The notes below the pieces were generated by a model, which saw only the letters and a list, made by a program, of their open reading frames with translations, was not told where the DNA came from and searched no databases. Source: Escallonia rubra (taxonomy: Eukaryota; Streptophyta; Magnoliopsida; Escalloniales; Escalloniaceae). Taken from it: a DNA stretch of 64,000 nt. The DNA is taken from assembly GCA_033065855.1 (NCBI GenBank), contig JAVXUO010000006.1, positions 1 through 64,000 on the forward strand. The letters are read 5' to 3'. Below are positions 35,288-46,800 of the stretch, piece after piece (the first letter of the stretch is position 1; each line of letters opens with the position of its first letter). The position numbers and the translations under genes are program-made.

Positions 35288-36090
35288 TGTAACGCCCTCG
35301 AAAATCCGGAGCTCTGTCATCCCAAACTCCTGGAACATTAACCTACCAGATCACATCAAACCTGTCATATCTGTTCACTAACACATATTCTAAAGCATAT
35401 AATTCAACATCAACTCAGATTTTTCAAAATACTAGATTACAACTGCTTAGCTTAAACTATTACAACTTAGGTCCTTCGCAATTCAAATTCCTAAGAACCA
35501 ATTAACAGTACCGGCCCGTGCAGGGGTCTCCCTATACCGTAGTAATGGGCTCACCGGAATCTCACACAGACTCTAACCCATTCCCGAACATGCTACAGCT
35601 GACCATCACCTGCAGAAGGGAATCAAACGAAGGGTGAGCTTTTGAGAGCTCATTAAGGTCGTACAAGGACTAACAAAAGAATTACAAAATGATTCCAAAG
35701 AATCCAACCGACGAAAATTTCCAGAATACTTCAAACGGTCAAAACTCAATGATTTCCAAAAGGATCAAAATTCATCAGAAATAGATACCAAAATAAACCA
35801 TAATAATCATGATGAGTTCCAGAACAATCAATAAAAGACCATCTTCAAAGCCATCATTCCAAAATACGATGATGGTTTTCCAATGGATTTCAAAATGCAC
35901 ACAGATCATCTGAGACAGTCTTTAAAAAATACAGTGAAGATTTCTCAAGGAATTTCAACACGAGCACAAATTATTTCAGATAATACTTTCTAGTCATTTT
36001 CGTAACAGTCACGACAATATACATAGCAGATAAAATAAAAAATCAACGTTGATCCTGGGTAATTGCAATGCCATTACGGCATGCTAACAG
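35288..36090 (+). mobile_element. 5' 800 bp of the Ty3/gypsy-type LTR, truncated
   Basis: It starts TGTAACGCCCTCGAAAATCC, a typical Tekay/Del LTR start. 35882-36085 is nearly the same as 1791-2000. The match stops at 36090, where a GC-rich minisatellite begins. It is thus a truncated LTR of the family that ends at 4462. Confidence 0.7.
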
Positions 36091-36400
36091 CCGGAGACTA
36101 CCGGCAGCCACTTCCGGCCGCCGGTGACCACCGCCGTAGACTGTCGACTGCCACCTCCTGCCGCCGGTGACTACCGGCAGCCACCTCCGGCCGCCGGCGA
36201 CCACTGCCGGAGACTACCGGCAGCCACCTCCCGCCGCCGGTGACCACCGCCGTAGACTGTCGACTGCCACCTCCGGCCGCCGGTGACTGCCGGCAGCCAC
36301 CTTCAGCCGCCGGCGACCACCGCCGCTCCAGCCACCGGCGACCACCGCCGGAGACTGCCGGCATCCACCTCCGGCCGCCGGCCACCACCACCACCGCTAC
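36091..36400. repeat. GC-rich minisatellite with 116-bp higher-order unit
   Basis: Subunits of 43, 40 and 33 bp built on CCGGCAGCCACCTCCGGCCG form a unit that starts CCGGAGACTACCGG at 36091 and again at 36207. A third, changed unit begins at 36348. Both strands stay open because stops are excluded by composition, so the long frames here (for example minus 36098-36502) are not genes. Confidence 0.9.
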
Positions 36401-36840
36401 ACCCCACCACCGCCACCGCAAACCACAAAAAAAAAAAAATTCAAAATAAAAAGGGTTACCAAACACACAAAAAAAAAACTCAAAAAAAAAAGGGGTTATC
36501 AAACACCCACTTGTTTTTCTAAAAAAATAAAATTAAACTGCTCTTTAAAAAATTGCTCTTTAAAAACTAAAAATCAAAAAAAAAAATTTGTCAAACGAAC
36601 CCTTAGACTATCTATTTAATTGGATGGAGTTGTCATTTAAATTGCTGAGCTTTACTCCTATGATTTATATCCCAATCTTTTACTCCTGGTATATGTTTCT
36701 AATGTTTCTAAAACATAAAAAACAAACAACTAATCCAGTAATCATTTTTTAATTATTATGTTCATTAAATACTACTCCTCATTTTACCTACTTTTTTCTG
36801 AATTGGTGGAGAAAAGAAGGATGACTAATAGTAGCAGTTG
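36401..36840 (+). promoter_or_regulatory. LIG1 upstream region
   Basis: A-rich tracts at 36425-36590 contain two copies of 'AAAAAGGGGTTATCAAACAC'-like sequence, probably the end of a transposon ('GTCAAACGAACCC' near 36590). The remaining 240 bp before the E2F-like site at 36841 should hold the core promoter. No clear TATA box is seen, as is common for replication genes. Confidence 0.4.
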
Positions 36841-36849
36841 TTTCCCGCC
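36841..36849 (+). promoter_or_regulatory. E2F binding site
   Basis: TTTCCCGCC is an exact E2F consensus. It lies 25 bases before the first LIG1 ATG (36874), in promoter or leader sequence. E2F/DP factors drive S-phase genes, and DNA ligase 1 is a replication gene, so the site fits. Its occupancy is inferred, not shown. Confidence 0.65.
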
Positions 36850-36873
36850 ACTTCTCATTCCTCTCTATCTTTG

Positions 36874-37821
36874 ATGCTCTCTCTCTGGTCATGCTGCCAC
36901 TGCCTGACCCGCACCACCCTTTCCCACCGCCTCACCCTCTCGATTAAACTCCCATCACCGCCTATCTCCGCCGCCTCATTTCTCAAATCCTCCTTCCCTC
37001 CAAACCCGACAATAGCCATGTCCACCCGCCCCTCTGCCTTCGACGCCCTCATGTCCAATGCACGCGCCGCCGCCAGGAAAAAGCCCCCGCCTCAACCCTC
37101 TCCGCCCAAGAAACGGAAAACCATAGACCCCAACCCCTCCAGTGAAAACCCTAGTCGAGATATTACCCAAAGCCCCAAGTCAACTCAAATTGACAACACC
37201 CCATCTGTTAATGCAGCCAAGCAAGAACAAATCCCTAATTCGAACCCTCCATTAGAAACAAAAATCGCGGATTCCCCGAAGGCGGCCAAGAAACGGAAAA
37301 AAACCCAAGAACCCAAAGTTTCTAGTCAAAGCCCTAAGTCAAACCAAACTGACTGCATTACAGCATTAAATGGAGCCAAACAGGAGGAAAATCCCAATTT
37401 GAAGCGTATCGAAGGAACCCAGATGGCGGATTTGCCGGAGGCGTCGAAAAAATCATCGCGGAGAATGATTAGTGCTGATGAGAGTGTGGTGGAGCTGAAG
37501 AAGAAGGCGGCAAGTTTTGACCCGAGAAAGGCAGCGTTTTGGGGGGATGGGGAGAGGGTGCCGTTTTTGTTTCTGGTGAGGGTGTTTGACGCGGTTTCTA
37601 AGGAGTCTGGGCGGATTGCGATCACGGAGATGGTATGTAACATGCTGAGGACGGTGATTAGTACGACACCAGAGGATTTGCTTCCGGTTGTGTACCTATC
37701 GGCAAACAGGATTGCTGCCGCGCACGAGGGGCTGGAGCTTGGGATCGGGGACGCTTCGATTATCAAGGCACTGGCAGAGGCCTGTGGGGCCAAGGAAGCA
37801 CAAATTAAGAAACAATATAAG
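36874..37821 (+). other. LIG1: LIG1 exon 1: targeting sequence, two starts, basic linker
   Basis: The first ATG (36874) opens an Arg/Ser/Leu-rich leader of 48 residues with few acidic residues, as in a mitochondrial presequence. The second in-frame ATG (37018) begins [20 protein letters not shown], the conserved nuclear N-terminus of plant LIG1 with its PCNA-box-like segment. Lys/Arg-rich KKRK clusters near 37107 and 37291 suit nuclear import. The exon ends within the DNA-binding domain ([33 protein letters not shown]). The first ATG has T at -3 and C at +4 (weak), and the second has G at -3 (better). An out-of-frame ATG at 36891 lies between them. Confidence 0.85.
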
Positions 37822-40800
37822 GTAATTTATAGTCGCTTCTTCTTGTTAAATGTTGTTAAGGCCAATGTTAGCTTGTGTTGTTGTTCAATGCTCTTAGCTG
37901 ATGAAACTGATTTAAGTTATTTAATAGCCCAGGTTAAGTTTATCCTTTCCCTGTGAAGTTTATTGGTTGAATTAACTCAAGTTCAAACTTTGATCACCTT
38001 TTATAAAATTGTCGAAGCCACCATCTGGTATGATGCTCTGACAACTATGTTCTTTTACTGCATTAGGCTTTGAATTTATTGCCAGTTTTACACTTTGACA
38101 GTCTAAAATTCTCAATATACAGAATTGCTGTTGATTGTAGCTTGAGAAAACTCACGTGCTTTGACCAAGTTGCATGTAAAGCCCTTTTCTTCAGAACTGA
38201 TACTTTAAGCCCACTTTTGGTGTTGAATGAGGTGACAGAATAAGACTATATATAAATCCTACCACTGGGTTTCTGTTGCTGGCTCCATTTCCTTCATTCT
38301 GCAATGAGGTTATAGAGAAAATGGTATTTATGACCTCATGAATCGTGTTTTTTCGTCATCTCAAGCTGATGTCAACTCTTAAATCTATTACATGTCACCC
38401 AGGACCGTATGGGGATTTGATAGCGCACTTCTGAGGTCATGGGGTTATGTGCAAATGGGCAGATCTAGATTACCAGAAGGTTCCATGATTGCATAGTTCA
38501 TCCACAGCAGTTATTGCAAATGTTAGGGCTCCGCTTATGTCTTAGAAGATATAGGGAAGTAAAAGTAAAGACTAGTGGATACCTTTCAAAGCATTTTGAG
38601 CTTTTCATCTTTGCAGAAGGTTTAGAATTACTTTGCTCAGCAAATCTGGATTTCAAGGCCAATATAGTCGTTTGGCATGAATATATTTATAGATTAAACT
38701 CTTTTATAGGTTCCGATCAGGTCTTTGGTCATAGTAGATCATCAAGACTTCTCAGTATAATCGTTGTCTTGAGAGGCTCAATGTACTTTTATTTCACGGT
38801 TATTGCCTGTTTTGTTTGAGGCGAAAGAACCTTCGTATCTTCTAGGCTACTCCCCCTTCCATTGTCTTCACTGTCCTTTGAAATTCTTTTACTTGTAATC
38901 AGATTGCATGAATTTCTGGCAGTTCTGCTTCTCCCTCATCAAGCCCAAATTGCTCCTCTAACCAATGGCATTTTAAACAGCCTGACTCCATAGATAGTAG
39001 CAAGTAACTATTCATGTCTACGATACACTGCTGGAATTGTCACCAAGCAGTAGTAAGACTGTGATTTCGATTGCCATTGGAGGCCGGAACCTGCCCAAAG
39101 CCTTTCCACCCTTTAAACCAACCTCGAGAAACCAGAAGGCCTGAAGGTGACTTTCTTCTTAAGCTTTCAAATTTTTGTGATTATTAGATTTAAAGAAGAA
39201 AAGGTGTAATTGGCACTGAAAGTAAATGGGCCAATAGTGAAGCCCAGGTGAGGCAGGTAGCTCATTGCCCAGCACCTCAGGGTGGCAGTGTGGCGAGGGG
39301 GTTTATGCTTGAGACACCAACTTACCTGGACCCCTGAGTCCAGGCCGAATATCTCCAATGTAGGTAATGAGCAAATACAACAACTATGCTTCTGAATCTA
39401 CTGCATATTTAGTAGGTTTTACGCTTTTCAAAGGGATTGTTGATATTAACTGTATCCTTGACTTCTCTCCATTAGGCTACTCTGCCAAAGGGGGTGTACT
39501 TGGATACATTTAATCATCAGAACTTGCCAATTACATATATCCACATCCATTTCACAATTCATTTTTTTTTCTCATAACTTAAGTATCTGTTTTTGCAATT
39601 TCTAATTCAACATTTTATGAAATGGACTTCTTTTGAATTAGATGAAGATTCCGTTGGCCTCGAACGCCGTTGAAAAACCTAACACAGCACTTCTATGAGT
39701 TTACCTATGAATATAATTCTGAATTTGAAGAAAAGTTTACTACTGAGTACTGAGTGACTGCTTGGTCACAGCATGGATGAAAAGAGTTTCATAATGGAGA
39801 TTAATTTCGAGAAGTAGTGATGGATCATGTTTGCTCTAGGTTTGTACCTTCCTTAGGTGTAAAATGTGATGCTTTACGCTGTTTTTACCCCATGAAACAT
39901 TTTCTGTTATGGTTCTTTTACCTGTAATTAATCTACTATCTTTTTCGTGATTGTAGGAATTGGGAGATCTCGGCCTTGTTGCAAAAGCAAGCCGTTCATC
40001 CCAACCTTTGATGCGCAAACCTGAAGCATTAACTGTTGCTAAGGTCTTTGATACATTTCGCCTCATTGCCAAGGTGATTTACTCGAGCACAAGAGAAAAA
40101 GTTTGTGGCTGTTGGACATTGTTTATTTTATTTATTTTTTTCGCCTTCCTTGAGCAAACTGTATCAACACCATGTGACGCCTATCTTCCCCTTTAAATGA
40201 TAAACAAATGAATGAAGCACTTTACTTTGACTTCCATATTTTGCTCTGCTAACTTTGTATGAGGGATATGAAGAAGTGAAGAGCATAGGAGGGTTGAGGG
40301 TTTCTTTGGGAAATTGTGATGAGCGCTATATGGGCCAAATGTGCCTGTAGTGCTGTATCTACCTGGATAATTAGTTGATTGTTGGTTAACATATTTGCCT
40401 CTTGAAACTTTGTTGAGGTAGAAGATTTAAGTTTAGCAAGTTGTTCCAATGCATTAATATTCCTTTGGGAATGTGGCTGTAGTTATTCTTTTGATACCTT
40501 ACCTTTCCCAGTGATTGTGTTTCCAGGGAACCTCTTTGTACTCAGGCAGGCCGCACCTCTTTGATGTGTTGTTGGGAGGGAGGGACTTTTTTGTACTGGC
40601 TGGTTTGTGGTTGTGTTCACGTGCAGCAGCCAGGGAGGGAGAGTGTCTGTTAATTTCCGAAATAGGAAGGCAAAGAGGGTTTTATGTATGAGGAGGCGGA
40701 CAATTTCCTTCGCAAACAAGCGTTAAACTAATCTGGTGTTGCTCATGCTTTTAGTCGTTAGTTAGTTGTGCCATAGTAGGTTTTGTGCAGGATAACACGT

Positions 40801-43800
40801 CTGATTGGTACTTTTCGGTCTCACTGTACTTTTGAGATGTATTGTGTTCTGTCAAGTTATATGTTTGTCTGAGAGTTAGAAACAAGGCATTGGTAAATAG
40901 TAGAATGAGGTCACTGACTTGATGTTTGATTTTAGTTGCCCATCTGTTTTTTGGCTCTCACCAGGAGTCCGGAAAGGATAGTCAGGAGAAGAAAAAAAAC
41001 CACATTAAGGCACTTCTTGTTGCAGCCACCGATTGCGAACCTCAATACTTGATCCGTCTACTTCAGGTTATATCTTAGACATCTAACTGAGATTATAAAT
41101 CTGGCTCCCTTATATCATAATATGTATTAAGTCAACGTTTGCAGACGAAATTGCGGATTGGTTTGGCAGAGCAAACGCTTCTAGCTGCCTTGGGGCATGC
41201 TGCTGTATATACTGAAAAACATTCGTCACCTCCTGTACAGTCTGATTCTCCTCTAGAAGAGGTACGGTTGATGTGCTTTTACAGCTCATAAAATTGCCTA
41301 CCACCTCCTCTGAGGATAGGGCCGTTTTGTTTTTCTTGGAATTGCATCTGTTGTTCTTGTGCATGATGGGCTGTTAGTATAAACTTTTTAGTCGACCATT
41401 CAGGCTTGATGTGGATTTACTCTGTTATGCCACTGAAGTGTTCTTATGTTGATTAGATGCTCTTTTTAACATGTTTATGAATCACTTTTTTGAGGCAGGG
41501 GGTCAACCTTAAGTATGAGTCGAAATGGACAATATTTTATTTTATCTGCTTGCCTCAGGCTCATTAATGTACTGCGATTTGTCAATTTCTTGCTCTAAAG
41601 GGCTTACTCTTATGCAGTTGATGAACCTCGCACTCCTAGATCATTAAACAAAATTGGAGACCCCTAACTTTTGGTGTTGGTTTGAGAAAGATATCAAAAG
41701 AGAGAAAAGAAAAGGAAAGCGAGGCTTTATTTGCAGCTTTGCTTCAACTATCAGTACCCAGTAACATACGAAAAAGGAACGCATAAATCGACGAAACACG
41801 AATACCAGAATTCATTTCCTTGATTTCCGAATGAATTGTCAAGTCAGTGCCATGGGACTTGATTATGGGCCAAAGGAATGTCCAATCAACACTTATCATA
41901 CTTGTTAACGAAGTGTATATTTGGGATATATCTTCGTAAATTGATCACACATACCTATGTTGGTACTCTAAAATTTCATGCACTTTTTAACAAATGGTTT
42001 TCCAAATTCTCGTAATCACATGTTAGACATCTCAAAAGAGTGAGCGTGGTGGAATGCAGAAACTTCCTCTTCACAAGGTGGGGTTAAGCTGTGTAATTGT
42101 AATCGTCCCCAGACATTGCCTTGTGCGTTGGGCTGGCCTTTCTGGGACATGCCTTTTTAGGGGCACCAGAGATCCGTATAGTAAGAGTTCTTCGCTGCTT
42201 TATGTGCTTTTTTGAAGTTTGGGTGCTGCACATTTTTTGAACAATCCTTTGCCAATCCACCACAAATATAGTAACCTTTCACACTGGGTTCCCGATTTTT
42301 AGAGTGCTTTAGGAGGTCTCTTTTTTATTTTGGGAGTCTTTCATGTACCAACTGGAAGATAAACATCTAGTGTGGCAAAGAACTTCACTGCATTTCTTCT
42401 TGAGTAAGAGTTCTTACTCATGTACAAAATTGAGCGTAACCATTAGTTTGTGCTATATTTTGCAAAAGTATTTCTGTTTGCATTTGCCTAGCTATCCAAT
42501 TAGTTTGGTGTTCTCTTTCGTTGACTCCTTCACTTTTTTCGTTCAGGCTGCAAAAATCGTAAAACAAGTTTACTCTGTAATTCCCGTCTATGATAAAATA
42601 GTTCCTGCTCTTCTTACTGGTGGTGTATGGAACCTTTCGAAGACTTGTAGCTTTTCACCGGGTGTTCCAGTTGGACCTATGCTAGCAAAACCCACCAAAG
42701 GGGTATCTGAGATCGTGGATAAATTTCAAGATATGGAATTCACCTGTGAATACAAGTATGATGGAGAACGCGCTCAGGTAATAACGTGCAATTATAAGAA
42801 AAGAGTTTCCTGCTTGTGGTTGCTATCTGTGCCCTAAGTCAATCAATTTTAACAGATACATTACTTGGACAATGGTTCAGTTGAGATATACAGTCGAAAT
42901 GCTGAACGCAATACTGGGAAGTTTCCAGATGTTGTTGTTGCTGTTTCAAGGTATGTTCTATTTATGCTCGAATTCACTTTCCACGTATTTATCCTTTCAT
43001 GGTATGAGTTTATAAGCAGAATTTCATATATTCGAAACCTGTTTCTCCTTTTACCTAAACAAGTAGGCTTATGCACCATAGTTGCACGAAACGGGGGCGG
43101 GGGAGCCTGAGCACTTGGAAGAATCTAAAGGTTGGGAGCAGCTTGAGTAAATAAATGCGTGAAGACTATTACCATTTGCTTAATATATTTTACACTTAAC
43201 TATGGTGTACACTCTTCTTACTTGAAAATACCATAAGCGATAGTGAATCGTTACTTTGTACTCTTCAAATCAAATGACTGCCAACTACTTGCCTTTGAAC
43301 AAAAGTAAAAGTAGTTCTGCTGCTGCTGTTCACTTCTCGACACATTTTATTGACGAGAGAGGGAGGGGGGGAGAGAGACCGCACTGATTGACAAGCTTTG
43401 TTCTCTCGATGATGGTTGTCAGCAAAGGACAAGGAGGCTAAAGGAAGGGGGAAACAAGGAATCGAGTCGAAAAGGGCTTGATTTTCAGGTACTCTCTCAC
43501 TTCTTCCATGTATCTCTGTCCAGCTGATGGGATCGAGTTCCCATGTTAGCTTCTGACGCGATCCCATGGAGCTCCTAAACTTGGGATGGCAAAAGCGAAT
43601 TTCCGAGAGAGAAGCGTCACCATATGAGGAGTTTCCTGCTACTAAGATATGCAATAGGAATTAATGGTAGTTACCTCCTGAGTATGATGGTGCTTGTGAG
43701 TTTCTTTTTGCTTCTTCACCGAGTACCTTTCTAAGGTTGTAAAATACAGTGGCACTTAAGTTTGAATTAGTATGGTATGCCCTATTGCCAAAGCACACAT

Positions 43801-46800
43801 GGCGTCTGTCATAGTGATGCTTTGGGCGGTTATACCACCTGCTTCTGTCTGTTTTAATTTGCTTTGGCATAATTGTATACTTTTGGCTCTTTGGCTCGCA
43901 TTAGTATTGGTTGTCACATAATTTCAGTATTTGCAATGTGTTTGTAGCTTGTAGTGCGTATATCTTGTTTGTGATGCGTGGGCTGTTTGGTGGACTCTAA
44001 TTGTGGACTTGCCTATCATAGTTAGAAGTAAACTCCGGTGTCTTTAATACTTTGTTTTGACAAGTGGTTTATTTGTTTATTGATTTTGAGGTTCAAATAG
44101 TATGCCTGTCTGTTTTTATATTTTTATATTTTTGCATGTCTGAGAAAATTGCATCTGCATGGTATTTGGTGTTGGTCTTGTTTACTTTTAAATATCCCCA
44201 GAATCTTATTTGAAACGTTTAAACATTACCACTGGGGAGTTCATCCTAGACAAGCCCATGAACAATAATGCTCCATACTGTCAGCATATTAAATAATGGT
44301 GGTACTGAGAAATGAAGCTTTCTTGAACATATATATATATATATTTTTTTAATCAAGCTTTCTTGAACATATGATTACTGCAAAGGAAGTCCTTATCTGG
44401 GGGAGGGGGTGGCAGGGACCCTGCCAGCCCCCCTCTAATACTGCCGCTGAACCTTGTCCATGCGATGTCTGACTGGAGGGATATCTGTAAACAAGCTCTC
44501 ACATCAGCCAAATGTCGTAACCAAAACCTAATGAAGCATGTCCAAAACCTTGTGCTTTGATTTTGCTCCAGTCTTGCATGCCACCAAGATAGCCAACACC
44601 TCCTATGTTGCGCACATAATACGGCCTATGTCTTTCGTGGCTTCTGACCATCTTCACTCCAAAGAACTGTTCATTATTAGTCTGTCAATATCCTTTTGAT
44701 AGCTTTCCTGACTACTACATGGCAATTTGCGTTACTAAAGATAACTTCTATATCTAGCCAAATGTGGAATGTCTGTGTCAACATGTTCATTGCTGATGTA
44801 TGTCATAATACTGTAGGTTAAAAAAGTCATCAGTAACATCATTTGTCCTGGATTGCGAACTTGTTGCTTACGACCGTGAGAAACAGAAGATCCTGCCTTT
44901 CCAGGTGATATGCAATCGCATAGTGGTACACTTTTTTGTTAGGTTTCTTTGGTCTTATATAATATCCCTGTGCTGATATTACTAAGTGGTTTGTGCATCC
45001 AATCAACTTTGGATCTGCTAGTTCACTACTGATAAAATGGGTTTTCTTGGTTATCTTTTCCTTTTCTAGTTGTTTGCATGACATAGGGTTTTGAGAAGCT
45101 TTTAAGGTTTAAAATTGCAAGTTCTCCATGGAAGACAAACTGTTCAACAAATCCCTATATATGGGCAACCAAGATTGAGGCATTAACAACTAAACTACAC
45201 CAAATTGAGAAGACCTCCTTCTCTGCAAAGTGATCAAGACCACGACTTAGAAGCATCTCATGATTCTAGTTATCTCATACATAGACACCCAAGAAGAAGA
45301 AATCAGGCTAAAGAGGCCACTAAGCATTGATATTAACAGCTCTATTGGCATCAATCTTCCAAGATGGAGCAAAATCGTTCTCTGTTCTTTTCAAAAGTAG
45401 GTCAAACTGAACCCAGTCCCTTTCTCTCCTAAGTAAACAAAATAAACCTCCAACACTAGAACAACACCAGAAATTTCATGAGTTAGCGCTAACTTACCAG
45501 ATGGATGCATGAGAAGCAAAACATCACTAAAACAACTTGGAGATATAGTTTTGTCTACTGCATAGATAGCTTCTTTACACCCATGAGCAAATAAATGACT
45601 AAACAAAACTTTCACAGCAAACTTCCATGAAAATTTGATGCATCGGAAAAGTGCAAAGAACAGAAAGGGAAAGCCTTAACTTTTCAGATGCTTTTGCTGC
45701 CAATTCTTGATTTACTGAAAGAAACATGCAAATAAGCGGGAACATCTCATGCACAGACAATATTTAGGGTAATAAAGCCACTAAATATTACTCCTCCATC
45801 CCAATATCCTTGATCAAGTTTGATAGTTTAAGAGAATGGTCAAATGTCTTAAACTTTCTATTTTTACCCTTTATTTCTCTTTTCCTTTTCTTTTGGTCCA
45901 CTCACGGCCTCTTTGTCCTTCTCCCCAAATAGCCATGTCCTCTCTCTCTCTCTCTCTCTGCGTGTGTGCGCGCGCGCATAAATATGCAGTGTGTATTTGT
46001 ATATGACTGCATATTTGTACACACACATGCACACACACATTTAAGTACATAAGAAAGTGGAAATTCCGTAGACCCATCAGCATCAAACTCCACTACCCCG
46101 ATTACATCTTTAAGACTTTAACAGTGAAATTTCGATGGAGACTTTTGCAGAATTTTGATGGCAAAATCACCCTACATATTGAAGTTGACTGGACTTTGTG
46201 GTTCTTGAAGGATTTAGTGGGAACCCTAAATACTATAAAGAATGGGAACTGATGGTCGACATGGGGTGGCGGCGGCGGCGGCGGCGACGGAAGCGGTGGT
46301 GGTTGGAAGGGGATAATAGTGGTGGTCAAAGGGATACACAAATGCAAAGACAGTGAGAGCAAAGAGCAGGAGGTGCTCGTCATCACGGTGCAGCGGCACT
46401 GGTGGCTGGGATAGAAAGAGGAGAGGATATGAAGGAGAAAGGAACTTGTTGCTGTTAAGAGAGGAAAGAGTAAAGAGATGAGTGGAGAAGGGAGGGAGGG
46501 AGGGAGGAAGAATCTTTCCTGATCTGGAAAGTTTGCAATATTTTAGGACAGCCAAAAAAGGACAACTGAGTGAGAGAACTGGGACGGACGGAGTAATAAA
46601 TTAGGCATTTCCCATAAGAGTTACAGACTGAAAAGCCTAAAACATCTCACTATCAAAATAGGAGACAACTAGACCAAAAAAAACTGATTCGAATAGAGGA
46701 CGGAAGGAGAAGACTTACCGGCAGAAATGAGTGGTAGCCACTGGATTCCGAAGTTTGACCCTACAGAGATATTTTAGTATATTTTCTAACACTTTTAGTG

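Noticed and set aside
36098-36502. Long open frames on both strands over the GC-rich repeat
   Set aside because: They result from a stop-poor minisatellite of 40-bp subunits, not from coding sequence.
36838-36873. An upstream extension of the LIG1 frame starting at 36838
   Set aside because: The codon there is TTG, not ATG. The first true ATG in frame is at 36874.
45954-46047. (CT)n, CG-rich and (CA)n tract as a regulatory site
   Set aside because: It is simple repeat sequence inside a MITE, without further support.
46102-46555. Two overlapping minus-strand frames of about 100 codons
   Set aside because: They are proline/serine-rich translations of CT- and GGC-repeat sequence inside a Stowaway-like element.
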